Assembly (NCBI GenBank): GCA_002387735.1
Contig: DGKJ01000029.1
Location: 5,251-69,250 of the forward strand
Length of the DNA stretch: 64,000 nt
Reading direction: 5' to 3'
Source: Bacteriovoracaceae bacterium UBA4573
GTDB taxonomy: Bacteria; Bdellovibrionota; UBA1018; UBA923
Position numbers and translations under genes: made by a program. Below, piece by piece: positions 1 to 8,454 of this stretch; positions within the stretch are counted from its first letter, which is position 1, and each line of letters opens with the position of its first letter. Under the pieces are notes generated by a model, which worked only from the letters and a program-made list of their open reading frames with translations, did not search any database and was not told the DNA's origin.

Positions 1-1694
1 GTGCATTCCAGCACACCATCGGTATACCAAAGAATGACATCACCCGGCTCCAAGGCAACGGTAGCCGGCTCTACTTGAATATTTAGGTCGTGCCCGAGTG
101 GGTTGCAACGAGCGTCCATCAAAGGCTTAATTTTTTCTTGGCGGTAAATATAGGGTGGTCGGTGGGATGCGTTTACAAACTCCATTTCACCACTGTCGAG
201 ATCAACCAAACTCGCGACAAAAGTCATGGTCGCTTCTTGTTTAGCTGCTGCAAAAACCACTGCATTGAGTGTTTCGATTACTTCCTTAATAGAGACCTTG
301 GCCTGATCGCGCATGAACTTTTGAATGAGCATCGTGAAGCCGCCGTGCACAGCTGCCGTCACGAGCGCGGAAGACACGCCGTGCCCGGTCACGTCACCGA
401 TTACGACTAGGAGTCGGTTTCCTATTGGAGCATAGAACCACCAGTCACCACCGCACTCACTAGCGGGCACAACGCGACCGGCAAGCGTAAGGTTCATGTG
501 TTCAAAGTGCTGCACTGGAAAAAATCGACTTTGCACCACTTGCGCGGTTTCAAGTTCCTTCTCCATTCGTGCTTTTTCGGCAGTCTGAGCCATGAGCTCA
601 TGAATCTTGTCCGCCATAGTATTAAACGACTGCCCTAGACTATTGATTTCGTCAGCAGTGTTACTCTCGGTTTGCACGCGCACCGAGAAATCCCCTTCCG
701 ACACCTGGCGCGTAGCATTCCACAACTCACGAATTCTTCGAGTGAGCCCTTTAACGAACAACATCGCAAGACCGATCGACACCAATAAAATGCTGACGCC
801 AAGAGCAAACGATCTTTGTACGAGAGCATGAGCCGCCGCAAACGCAGTGGCTTTAGGTATTGACGCGACGACCGTGAATTTGCTCTTCCCTAGGCGTTCA
901 TAACTTAGAATGTAATCGTTTTTCTTAGGCCCGACCCATTCGCGGACGCCAGAAGGAAAAGTAGAAGCAAGTAGTTCTTTTACAATGGACGTCATAGCTT
1001 TTTCACTGAGCTCACCACTAGCTCCAAGCGCCTGATCAGAACCCGAAGAAGTCAATCTCTTGCCTGCACTGTCGTATAAAAAGATACTGGTATCCTTGCT
1101 GCCCACGCCCTTGAGCAGAGCCGCGTCTGGTTTAGCAACAGCCAGTAGGTAAACTCCTGCTCCCGTTAAATCAACTCCGTGGGACGCGATTAGCAGTTTA
1201 CCATCTGGGTTCGTACCCAAAAGCATTTCAGTTTCGTTAAACTGTGAAGGAGTCCAACCCATGGCCACTAAATAACCTTCGAGCACGGTCTGTTCTTGGC
1301 CAAATGCCGCGTAGGACACAAAGGCCGAATCCTGAGCACGAAAAAACAACGCACTTTCTACGCCGATAGATTTATCAAATCGTTGAAACAATGTTTCACC
1401 GAACTCTCGATCATACTGCCCGTCGCTCCGCAGAAATGCGCCCATCATCCGGGTGTTTGAAACAATTTTTGAAATCCAAGAATCGAAACTCTGAGTAGAA
1501 ATACGAGACTGAGAGAGATTGTAGTCGTAAATGTAAGACACTTTATCACCAATAATCAGAGTCGTACCAATATAAAGGTAGGAACACAGACTCACCGTCA
1601 GCGTAAGTGTAACGAGAAGAATGATTTTAGCTCTAATCGAGAGCGACCAGAAGCGTCTCACGCTACCTTTATCGTCGAAATTAATGAGAAACAT
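1..1694 (-). CDS. SpoIIE/PP2C-type serine phosphatase with extracytoplasmic sensor and HAMP (partial)
   Basis: The reading frame is open from the ATG at 1694 to the left edge; about 564 residues are visible and the last part of the phosphatase domain is missing. Order of parts: a short cytoplasmic start, a membrane helix near residues 20-44, an extracytoplasmic sensor-like region to about 285, a second helix near 290-312, a HAMP domain (RIRELW... TADEINSLGQSFN) and then a PP2C/SpoIIE domain. Phosphatase hallmarks are VVIGDVTGHGV near residue 430 and LWYTDGVLE at the edge; the aspartates of such motifs bind the catalytic Mg/Mn ions. Proteins of this class dephosphorylate anti-anti-sigma (STAS) partners. 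Its divergent neighbours include a STAS protein, so a shared partner-switching pathway is a reasonable inference. The start is only 29 bp from the divergent FecR gene start, so the promoters must overlap or lie inside coding sequence. Confidence 0.88.
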   Translation of the reverse strand, partial: MFLINFDDKGSVRRFWSLSIRAKIILLVTLTLTVSLCSYLYIGTTLIIGDKVSYIYDYNLSQSRISTQSFDSWISKIVSNTRMMGAFLRSDGQYDREFGETLFQRFDKSIGVESALFFRAQDSAFVSYAAFGQEQTVLEGYLVAMGWTPSQFNETEMLLGTNPDGKLLIASHGVDLTGAGVYLLAVAKPDAALLKGVGSKDTSIFLYDSAGKRLTSSGSDQALGASGELSEKAMTSIVKELLASTFPSGVREWVGPKKNDYILSYERLGKSKFTVVASIPKATAFAAAHALVQRSFALGVSILLVSIGLAMLFVKGLTRRIRELWNATRQVSEGDFSVRVQTESNTADEINSLGQSFNTMADKIHELMAQTAEKARMEKELETAQVVQSRFFPVQHFEHMNLTLAGRVVPASECGGDWWFYAPIGNRLLVVIGDVTGHGVSSALVTAAVHGGFTMLIQKFMRDQAKVSIKEVIETLNAVVFAAAKQEATMTFVASLVDLDSGEMEFVNASHRPPYIYRQEKIKPLMDARCNPLGHDLNIQVEPATVALEPGDVILWYTDGVLEC

Positions 1695-1723
1695 GAGATT
1701 TCCGATAAGGTTCGTGAGGGATT

Positions 1724-3274
1724 ATGAACTCAGAACCTACCTCAAATGCCGAATCTGCAGCCAAACCCCGGGTAGCTGTGGAAAAAAGTGCCGGCACTGA
1801 TACGAATTTAACGTTGTACGCTAATCGCGAATCCAAAAAACGCGAACGGGCGGCCACCGCTTTTTGGCTTTTTTGCATTAGCCTAGGACTTTTTGGCCTA
1901 CTAATCGTAAATACCTCGTCGCTCTGGAATCGAATTATCGGAACTTCTTACGCCCCCGAAGCGATCGGAAAAATTTTCCTGCAAAAAACCGACGTCCGAT
2001 ACCGCCCGTCAGGCTCGATAGTCTGGATGGATCTTACCAAAAATTCTCAGGACGTAGGCAATGGAGACACCGTATTTACCGCTGCAACCGGTTCCGCAGA
2101 AATCAAATTTAACCGCGGCAATAGCGCACAGATCATGCCCAACTCCCTAGTGGTGATTCAAGAATCCGACCGCGAAGCGGCATCGGGCAAAGGCGTACGG
2201 GGTTGGTTCGACAACAAACTTGCCTCGCGAGCGGCGGTCAACATTCTGGAAGGAACCGTAAAGTTAGGTTTCGCGGGCGATGCCAACCCAATTGATCTTA
2301 AGATCATGGGTAAGGACTACCGAGTAAGTGCTGCAGGCAGCGGAAGTAGCGTGAATATTTCCGTTGACCCGACGAATTCCAAAAAACAAGTCTCGATTAC
2401 CGGCGATGGAAAAATTCAACTGGAAGCCGACGGTAAAAAGTCTTTGATTGATCCTGGAAAAATTGCCGCCGTGGGCGAAAATAAAAAGATCGAAATTGAG
2501 GAAGAAGTTTTTAAGCAGTCACTGCCAAGAAACAACGCTCGCCTAGTCATTGGAGAATCGACTCAAATAGGAGACGGTCGAGGCAATTTGCCTTTCGAGT
2601 GGTCTCGCCGAAAAACAGAAGTTGGTACCATAGAAATTGATGGCGCCGAACACCTACAAGTGCCCATACAAGCTGAAGACACCAAAACGAAAGTTCCGCT
2701 GCGGTCTGGCGATTACCGTTGGCGTTTAATTTCACGTTCACAGAAAAGCGGCAGCCCGTGGTTCGACTTCAGTGCGTTAGTGGTTGATCGACCTTCGATA
2801 CGCTACCCAGCCCCTCAGACCGCTTTTCGAATTCCACACACTGAAGACGAAAAAGAAATACAACTGGTATTCTCGCATCCAAATCCAGATTTTGAAGTGG
2901 AAACTCAGCTTTATGCGGTTGGTAAGTCTGGAGAACTCGTACTCAAACGCGAAGACTCTTTGCAGCCGGGAGCTCGTACAGGGCAACAAGAAGTTCTAGA
3001 GCTCGAACTAGAAGTCGGTCAGTACCAGTTGCGAGCACGCTCCGTTTACACTACCAAGGGCCAAAACCGCAAAGTTTACAGCCCTTGGACGCAACCAACG
3101 ACATTCGCTATCATACGAGAGCCCGCGCCTACGCCGGTGCCCACTCCACGTCCAACTCCAATAGCGCGTAAACCCGCGAGTGAGGACATGAACTCTGATT
3201 CCCACTTAAAAAAACCTGCCATTCGCCCGCGGAATGGGAGTACAATTGACGAGCCGTTGATTATTTATCCATAA
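1724..3274 (+). CDS. FecR-domain membrane protein
   Basis: 516 residues with one membrane helix at about 45-63 after a 44-residue cytoplasmic tail. A FecR-type domain (about 95-190, containing GNGDTVFTAATGSAEIKF and NILEGTVKLGF) follows, then a beta-rich region that may be Ig/fibronectin-like and a proline-rich C-terminus (PTPVPTPRPTP). Classical FecR proteins sense a periplasmic signal and control an ECF sigma factor. Here there is no adjacent sigma factor or TonB receptor, so the role is unknown; it may couple periplasmic sensing to the STAS and PAS proteins just downstream. GAGGG lies just upstream of the ATG. The gene heads a same-strand run, with the next start 15 bp downstream. Domain call is fairly secure, function is not. 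Confidence 0.8.
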   Translation: MNSEPTSNAESAAKPRVAVEKSAGTDTNLTLYANRESKKRERAATAFWLFCISLGLFGLLIVNTSSLWNRIIGTSYAPEAIGKIFLQKTDVRYRPSGSIVWMDLTKNSQDVGNGDTVFTAATGSAEIKFNRGNSAQIMPNSLVVIQESDREAASGKGVRGWFDNKLASRAAVNILEGTVKLGFAGDANPIDLKIMGKDYRVSAAGSGSSVNISVDPTNSKKQVSITGDGKIQLEADGKKSLIDPGKIAAVGENKKIEIEEEVFKQSLPRNNARLVIGESTQIGDGRGNLPFEWSRRKTEVGTIEIDGAEHLQVPIQAEDTKTKVPLRSGDYRWRLISRSQKSGSPWFDFSALVVDRPSIRYPAPQTAFRIPHTEDEKEIQLVFSHPNPDFEVETQLYAVGKSGELVLKREDSLQPGARTGQQEVLELELEVGQYQLRARSVYTTKGQNRKVYSPWTQPTTFAIIREPAPTPVPTPRPTPIARKPASEDMNSDSHLKKPAIRPRNGSTIDEPLIIYP

Positions 3275-3289
3275 TGAAAAGAAATTCGA

Positions 3290-3811
3290 ATGAGCGACCC
3301 AACATTTATTTACACCATCGAAGAAATCGGAACTGGAATTCATGAGCTTCGCCTAGAGGGAACACTCAACGAAGACGTAAACTTGGGTGAAGTAGCCGCG
3401 TCGGTCATTTCCCTTAAAGAACATTTGCAATCGCTCTCGATTGATCTCAGTCAAATTCGCATGATCAATTCGTGCGGAATTCGTGAATGGATTCTTTTTC
3501 TGGAAGACATGGCGACCGTAACTAAGGTGCAGTTCAGTCGAGTAGGAAAACTATTTGTCGAACAAGCTAGCACTGTTCCGAACGTACTCGGAAAACCTGG
3601 CACTCACGTTTATAGCATTGAACTTCCCTACTATTGCACCAAGTGCGACGCTGCTTCGAATATTTTTCTTGAGACCTCAAAAATTCCTTTAGTAAATGGC
3701 CAGCCTAAGGCCCCTCAAAAAAAATGTCATCGTTGTGGCGAAGCACTTGAGATCGACGCATTTGAAGAAGAATATTTAAGCTTTCTTAAATACATGAAAG
3801 CAAAAAAATAA
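3290..3811 (+). CDS. STAS-like anti-anti-sigma protein with C-terminal zinc ribbon
   Basis: 173 residues. Residues 1-110 have a STAS pattern: a beta strand, the DLSQIRMINSCGI turn and a following helix. Ser61 in INSCG sits where SpoIIAA carries its phosphorylated Ser58 (MDSSG), so phosphorylation by a GHKL kinase is plausible. A zinc-ribbon follows: C116xxC119 and C146xxC149. The tail EEEYLSFL is also seen in a paralogue at 12352-12819, which shares the VEQ..x.V.N segment and the same ribbon spacing style. The combination of STAS fold and zinc ribbon is unusual. The gene lies between the FecR gene and the PAS gene and overlaps the latter by one base (TAATG), indicating translational coupling. 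The STAS assignment is by pattern only; sequence identity to known STAS proteins is low. Confidence 0.75.
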   Translation: MSDPTFIYTIEEIGTGIHELRLEGTLNEDVNLGEVAASVISLKEHLQSLSIDLSQIRMINSCGIREWILFLEDMATVTKVQFSRVGKLFVEQASTVPNVLGKPGTHVYSIELPYYCTKCDAASNIFLETSKIPLVNGQPKAPQKKCHRCGEALEIDAFEEEYLSFLKYMKAKK

Positions 3812-4329
3812 TGTCTGAAAAAATTCACGAAACACATCTCGCTCAATGGATTCGGCTCGCAGAACCCGTACTCTCGGGTGCTCTAGACGCGGTGGCTGTT
3901 GTGGATTTACGAAACCAACTCGCTTACGCCAATCCGTCGATGAAAACTCTACTTAAATTGCGCCCATCGCACCTTGCAGGCAAAAAAAAGTTCTGCGACT
4001 GCATCACCCTCTCGATCTGTGCCAAAAAATGTCAAATCGAAGAGTTAATTCAAACCGCTACTGCGTTTCGCTTCGACGAAAGCCCTGCGGTTATTTCGAG
4101 CAAAGCGGACTCCACCAAGCTCCGAGTCAATATCCGTGGCGTCGCCGTTCCGAATCCCGACACCAAATCGAGCACCAAGACAATTGGTGCTGTCATCACT
4201 TTACGTGACACGTCGGCTGACGTACTCGTTCAGGCCAAGTACCACAAGCTCGCCGAACTTTTGAAGGAACGCGACGAAACCATTGCCGAACTCCGGCGTC
4301 TCAACGCTGTTTTGCGCCGAAAACCCTAG
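3811..4329 (+). CDS. PAS-domain protein with a four-cysteine motif and coiled-coil tail
   Basis: 172 residues. A single PAS domain covers about 15-135 (SGALDAVAVVDLRNQLAYAN at the start, IGAVITLRDTS at the end), followed by a charged coiled coil (about 140-168) that probably dimerises. Cysteines 62, 64, 70 and 74 (FCDCITLSICAKKC) sit where many PAS domains of NtrC-class regulators have a C...CxxxCP cluster; such clusters can bind a metal or sense redox, but which is unknown here. There is no kinase, cyclase or DNA-binding output domain, so it must act through partners. Translation is coupled to the STAS-zinc ribbon gene by a TAATG overlap, which suggests the two products interact. Confidence 0.72.
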   Translation: MSEKIHETHLAQWIRLAEPVLSGALDAVAVVDLRNQLAYANPSMKTLLKLRPSHLAGKKKFCDCITLSICAKKCQIEELIQTATAFRFDESPAVISSKADSTKLRVNIRGVAVPNPDTKSSTKTIGAVITLRDTSADVLVQAKYHKLAELLKERDETIAELRRLNAVLRRKP

Positions 4330-4415
4330 TTTCCGACAGAAATACTTCGATTTGACAACCCCCGTAGAATAACCACATTTATAGAGCTATTCAGATTTAG
4401 AGGAGATCGCCAATT

Positions 4416-5303
4416 ATGCTGACACACATGCGCCGCTACTTTTTGTTTTTCGTGGTGAACATTGGAATCGTATTAACGATTTCGTTGGTCCTAAATCTCC
4501 TAGGAGTATCACCCTATATTGAGGCGCGTGGCCTCAACATGGAATCTCTGGCGATCTACTGCTTAATCTGGGGTATGGCCGGGGCGTTTATTTCACTCGC
4601 CATCTCTCGCATCATGGCCAAAATGATGATGGGTGTAAAAGTAATTGACCCAATGACGCGCGATAGTGAGCTTCAATGGCTCGTATCCACCACCCATGAT
4701 TTTGCAAAAGCCGCTGGTCTGCGAAAAATGCCCGAAGTTGGTATTTACGAAAGCCCCGAGCTCAATGCCTTTGCTACCGGCCCGACTAAAAATCGCGCGC
4801 TCGTTGCGGTATCAACTGGGCTTTTACGCCGCATGAATCGGTCGGAAATCGAGGGAGTTTTAGCCCATGAGGTTTCTCATATTTCCAATGGCGACATGGT
4901 GACGATGACGCTCATTCAAGGAATCATGAACGCGTTCGTCATGTTTCTTGCTCGTCTCATTGCATTTGCGCTGACTCAGAACATGAAAGACGAAAGTCGC
5001 CCAATGGCTAGAATGTTTATAACCTTGGGATTAGAAATGGTGCTCGCCATCGTGAGCGCGATCGTCGTTGCCTACTTTTCACGCAAGCGCGAATTCCGGG
5101 CCGACCATGGCGGAGCGGTGCTGTCTGGCCGAGAAAATATGATCGCCGCGCTCCGTGCTTTAAAACGCAATTTTCAACCACTTGACCCTCGCGGTGAGGC
5201 CCTTGCGACTCTCAAAATTTCAACTCGAAGTTCGTTTGCGGCTTTCTTAGCGACTCACCCGCCGCTTGAAGACCGCATTCGCAGGCTGGAACAATACCAT
5301 TAA
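4416..5303 (+). CDS. htpX: HtpX membrane metalloprotease (M48B)
   Basis: 295 residues, the usual HtpX length. Two membrane helices at the N-terminus (about 8-30 and 47-66) and two more at about 165-190 and 202-222 flank the cytoplasmic protease domain. The zinc site is HEVSH at 151-155 with the third ligand Glu226 in REFRADHGG. HtpX degrades misfolded membrane proteins at the inner membrane with FtsH. A strong ribosome site AGAGGAG precedes the ATG. It is monocistronic, converging on apaG with only 3 bp between stop codons. Confidence 0.95.
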   Translation: MLTHMRRYFLFFVVNIGIVLTISLVLNLLGVSPYIEARGLNMESLAIYCLIWGMAGAFISLAISRIMAKMMMGVKVIDPMTRDSELQWLVSTTHDFAKAAGLRKMPEVGIYESPELNAFATGPTKNRALVAVSTGLLRRMNRSEIEGVLAHEVSHISNGDMVTMTLIQGIMNAFVMFLARLIAFALTQNMKDESRPMARMFITLGLEMVLAIVSAIVVAYFSRKREFRADHGGAVLSGRENMIAALRALKRNFQPLDPRGEALATLKISTRSSFAAFLATHPPLEDRIRRLEQYH

Positions 5304-5306
5304 TCG

Positions 5307-5756
5307 CTAATGGAGCGTGGGGGGGTTGCCAGGAACCTCTTCGGCGCTTTCGGCGCCGTCGGCCTGCATGGGCACAAGTCGTACTGGCGGCGCTAAAATA
5401 AACCGCGGGATCACAATTTCAAAGCGGCCACCATCGACGGCCAACATCTCGTAGCGGCCTTCCATTGCCCCGGTGTCGGTGGGAACTTGTGTAAAACTGC
5501 TATAGGTAAACGACTCTCCCGGATTCAGTATTGGGTGTTGTCCAATGACTCCGGCGCCACGCACTTCTTTGACACCCCCAGCGGCGTCACTAATTTTCCA
5601 ATAGCGATAAAGAAGTTGCACCACGCGTTCCGAACGATTGGTTATCTGAATTTCGTAGGACCAAGTATAAACCGGAGTAAAGGGTACAGACTGGCGGCGT
5701 TCAAAAATTGGCCGAGCTGTTACTTCGATGTCGTGGGTGACGGCGGTATAGTTCAT
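5307..5756 (-). CDS. apaG: ApaG domain protein
   Basis: 149 residues; the first ~125 match the ApaG fold (TARPIFERRQSVPFTPVYTWSYEIQ..., RYWKISDAAGGVKEVRGAGVIGQHP, LNPGESFTYSS, GRYEMLAVDGGRFEI). ApaG is an Ig-like beta sandwich associated with Co2+/Mg2+ resistance and with the ApaH region in enterobacteria; its biochemical role is unsettled. The C-terminal ~25 residues are a low-complexity acidic extension. The ATG overlaps the end of the upstream ferredoxin gene by 4 bp (ATGA), so apaG is the last gene of a three-gene operon with a Sua5-type enzyme and a ferredoxin. Confidence 0.9.
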   Translation of the reverse strand: MNYTAVTHDIEVTARPIFERRQSVPFTPVYTWSYEIQITNRSERVVQLLYRYWKISDAAGGVKEVRGAGVIGQHPILNPGESFTYSSFTQVPTDTGAMEGRYEMLAVDGGRFEIVIPRFILAPPVRLVPMQADGAESAEEVPGNPPTLH

Positions 5757-6076
5757 AATTTTGGTGACGTTATTAGTCTTCGCACACTCTCGGTGAGTTG
5801 ATCAACTGCTTTAGCGTCGTTCTCTAGTTCGAAATGCCACTGCCCCTGGGGGTACGAAACCGCCACGATCCCTTTTTCGCAGTGGCCTAAACAACCCGAC
5901 GCATTCACCCGAATCCGATGTTGTGGATTTTCTCCGAAATCTCGGCACTTGTTTTTAACAGCCTCGCGCAGAGATCCTCCACCCTTGGCGCCACAGGACG
6001 CTCCGGTTTTTCGATCGTTGGTGCAGACAAAAAGATGAACATCGTATTTGTTAAACGCCTCAGTCATTGTTTCCAC
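5753..6076 (-). CDS. Thioredoxin-like [2Fe-2S] ferredoxin
   Basis: 107 residues resembling the NuoE-like or Shethna-type thioredoxin-fold ferredoxins. Cysteines 18, 28, 62 and 66 (HLFVCTN...GASCGAKGG ... NASGCLGHCEKG) have the spacing expected for the [2Fe-2S] cluster. Such proteins are small cytoplasmic electron carriers; the partner is not evident. The ORF overlaps the end of the upstream Sua5 gene by 17 bp and its stop overlaps the apaG start, so all three are probably co-translated. A start three codons further in (second Met) is equally possible. Confidence 0.85.
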   Translation of the reverse strand: METMTEAFNKYDVHLFVCTNDRKTGASCGAKGGGSLREAVKNKCRDFGENPQHRIRVNASGCLGHCEKGIVAVSYPQGQWHFELENDAKAVDQLTESVRRLITSPKL

Positions 6077-7163
6077 TCCCCAGAGAGTTCTTCGACTTGC
6101 CGGCGGCTCGCAACAGTCGGTCCTGAATTGCGGCCAACAGGCCTGATTCCTTGTCGCAATACTCAGCTAAAATTAGATCCAGCCCCAATACGTCAAGCTC
6201 GCGTAGCGTCGCGAAGAGTTTTTGGGCCATTTCCGATTCATCATTTTTTTCTGAAAGCACGCATAGCCGTTCACATCTAGGATCCGCGACTGACGGCCCT
6301 GAAAGCAGTAGCACTCCAATTTTTTTTTGTGGGAATTTCGCAAACCCGTCGCGAAGCCCTAATTCTAATTCACTGCGTTTTTGGAGCAGAAGTTTTGTGG
6401 TCGGCGCGTAGTGACTAAGAAGTAGGCCGGGCGCCGGTAAAGGTGTATTTTGTTTCTCGTTTGCCGTTGAGTTCTGAGTTAACTTAAATGTTCCCAATTT
6501 TTTTAGTGCTAGCTCGAGACTCTCCATGGCCACTCCACCCGGCCGAAGGCACACTAGGTCTCCTGTTTTCGGATCTATCGCCACAATCGTCGATTCCACG
6601 CCAACTTGCGACGGCCCACCGTCGAGCACCGCCGAGATTCGGCCTTCTAATTCGGTCATCACATGGGCTGCCAACGTTGGACTAATTCGCCCGAAGCGGT
6701 TTGCACTCGGGGCTGCGAGAGGCTCGTTTACACGCTCCAAAAGTTTCAACGCGATCGCCTGGCGTGGCACCCGCAAGCCAACCGTGCCAAGGCCACTAGT
6801 AACTAGATCTTTAATTCGATGCCCGCGCGGTAAAACCAACGTCAATGGACCAGGCCAGAACTTCTCCATCAGCGTTTCGGTCACGGTACGAGCCTGTGGT
6901 GAAAGACGGTCCGGATTAATAACCCCAGCTTCGCCCAGGGCATTGACCGAATTCCAGGTCGCCGGCAGGTGTACGATCAGGGGGTCAAAAAGCGGCCGCT
7001 CTTTGGCGCGGAATATTTTTAACACGGCTGTTTCATCAAAGGCCAGGGCAGCGAGTCCGTAAACTGTTTCCGTGGGAATACCCACGAGCTCAGAGCCGAG
7101 GAGCAGCTGAGCGGCTCGTTCGATGCCAGTGGAATCCGCGGTTAAAAACTCGGTCTTGTGCAT
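6060..7163 (-). CDS. Sua5-type L-threonylcarbamoyladenylate synthase
   Basis: 367 residues, the long (Sua5/YwlC) form rather than the ~190-residue TsaC/YrdC form. The catalytic YrdC domain fills about 10-215 (GIPTETVYGLAALAF, FRAKERPLFDPLIVH, PGPLTLVLPR, VGLRVPRQ, PSANRFGRISPT, STIVAID). A Sua5 linker (PAPGLLLSHYAPTT) and a C-terminal domain follow. It makes threonylcarbamoyl-AMP from threonine, bicarbonate and ATP, the first step of the t6A37 modification of ANN-decoding tRNAs. The ATG starts 37 bp from the divergent purK start, and the gene heads an operon with the ferredoxin and apaG. Confidence 0.93.
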   Translation of the reverse strand: MHKTEFLTADSTGIERAAQLLLGSELVGIPTETVYGLAALAFDETAVLKIFRAKERPLFDPLIVHLPATWNSVNALGEAGVINPDRLSPQARTVTETLMEKFWPGPLTLVLPRGHRIKDLVTSGLGTVGLRVPRQAIALKLLERVNEPLAAPSANRFGRISPTLAAHVMTELEGRISAVLDGGPSQVGVESTIVAIDPKTGDLVCLRPGGVAMESLELALKKLGTFKLTQNSTANEKQNTPLPAPGLLLSHYAPTTKLLLQKRSELELGLRDGFAKFPQKKIGVLLLSGPSVADPRCERLCVLSEKNDESEMAQKLFATLRELDVLGLDLILAEYCDKESGLLAAIQDRLLRAAGKSKNSLGSGNND

Positions 7164-7200
7164 ATAGCCGCTTTACCATAGTTTGTTAGAAGAGTCTCGA

Positions 7201-8454
7201 ATGGCAACACCACCGTCACAACCCGTGCTTGGCATCATAGGAGAAGGGCAATTAGCTCGAATGCTCGTCGAAGCGGCCGAGCGTCGTGGGATTTCAACTT
7301 GTGTCTGGAGTTCGCTCCCTCACTCACCCGTTAGCCACCTAGGCGCCGCCCATTGTGAAATAACCGCTTCATTGGACTCGCTTCTTACCAAAGCCACCGT
7401 TGTGGCTTTTGAAAATGAATTTCAAGACACCGCCATGCTGCGGGCGGCGGCTCAAAAGGTCGGACGTGACCCTGAACAACTTTTCATTCCAAAACTTTCG
7501 GCAATTCAGCTGTTGCAGGACAAACTGGAACAAAAAAACATCTGCACTCGCCTCGGTTTGCCGACATCGCGTTTTTCAGCGGCACCCTCTGCATTTAACA
7601 CCTCTGATGAGGCCTTCGCTTGGGCAACTGCGGCCTCAAGGCAGTTCCCCCGCGGATTTGTTTTTAAGTGGAGTCGTCTCGGGTACGACGGCAAAGGCGT
7701 CCTGGTTTTAAAGGAAGACGAAAACATCGACCGCGCCGATGTTCGACAAATTGCATTTTTTGAAGCCGCCATTAGCACCAAGGCGCTCGTTTACGTCGAA
7801 GAATATGTGCCCTTTACCAGCGAGTGTGCGCTCGTGAGTGCTCATCAGCCCGGGCCTGGTGATCCTGTTGCTCGTTATTTTCCTTTAGTACTAACGGAAC
7901 AAACACAAGGCATCTGTACCCGAGCTCGGGGCCCAATGAAGGCGGGTTTGTCTTCCATTCTCGAAGCAAGCGCACGCAAAGCCGCTGACGCACTAGCAAA
8001 AGATCTTGGTCTTCAAGGGGTGTTTGCCATCGAATTTTTCGTAGTACCGGGTTCCAACAAACTCTGGATCAATGAAATAGCTCCTCGCGTCCACAATTCG
8101 GGCCACCTGACCCAAGACGCTTTCGACTCTAGTCAGTTTGATTTTCACGTTTTGGCTGCGCTGGGTCGACTGCACGAAAGCACGGCCCCGAAAACTCGGA
8201 CTCCTCACTACGGAATGCTCAACATTCTGGGCCCTGCGGCAATGCAAAATTCTTTGCCAATCACCGACGCTATTCCTTCGATTTCCGACTCCGTGGGCCG
8301 ACTCCACTGGTACGGCAAAAGCGAAGTTAAAGCTGGGCGAAAACTTGGCCACATCAACCTTACCGCGGGTTCGATACCTGAACTTGATGACAAATTCCGA
8401 GAGGCCGAAGCATTCGTTCGTAATCTTCATTCACACTGGAGTTCGCATGGCTAA
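7201..8454 (+). CDS. purK: N5-carboxyaminoimidazole ribonucleotide synthase, PurK
   Basis: 417 residues from the ATG at 7201, which has AGAAGAG upstream; an in-frame TTG at 7183 is a less likely start. It has the three-part ATP-grasp layout: N-terminal GIIGEGQLARMLVEAA, central FVFKWSRLGYDGKGV nucleotide lid and YVEEYVPF, and C-terminal WINEIAPRVHNSGHLTQDA. PurK converts AIR, ATP and bicarbonate to N5-CAIR in purine biosynthesis. The stop codon lies inside the start of purE (8-bp overlap), so the two consecutive enzymes of the step are made together. Confidence 0.95.
   Translation: MATPPSQPVLGIIGEGQLARMLVEAAERRGISTCVWSSLPHSPVSHLGAAHCEITASLDSLLTKATVVAFENEFQDTAMLRAAAQKVGRDPEQLFIPKLSAIQLLQDKLEQKNICTRLGLPTSRFSAAPSAFNTSDEAFAWATAASRQFPRGFVFKWSRLGYDGKGVLVLKEDENIDRADVRQIAFFEAAISTKALVYVEEYVPFTSECALVSAHQPGPGDPVARYFPLVLTEQTQGICTRARGPMKAGLSSILEASARKAADALAKDLGLQGVFAIEFFVVPGSNKLWINEIAPRVHNSGHLTQDAFDSSQFDFHVLAALGRLHESTAPKTRTPHYGMLNILGPAAMQNSLPITDAIPSISDSVGRLHWYGKSEVKAGRKLGHINLTAGSIPELDDKFREAEAFVRNLHSHWSSHG

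Noticed and set aside
4353..4385. TTGACA and TATAGA upstream of htpX as a promoter
   Set aside because: Spacing is about 20-21 bases, too long; not listed.
5297..5313. Inverted repeat CCATTA-ATCGC-TAATGG spanning the htpX and apaG stops
   Set aside because: Only 6 bp, no T run; likely chance at two stop codons, not counted as terminator.
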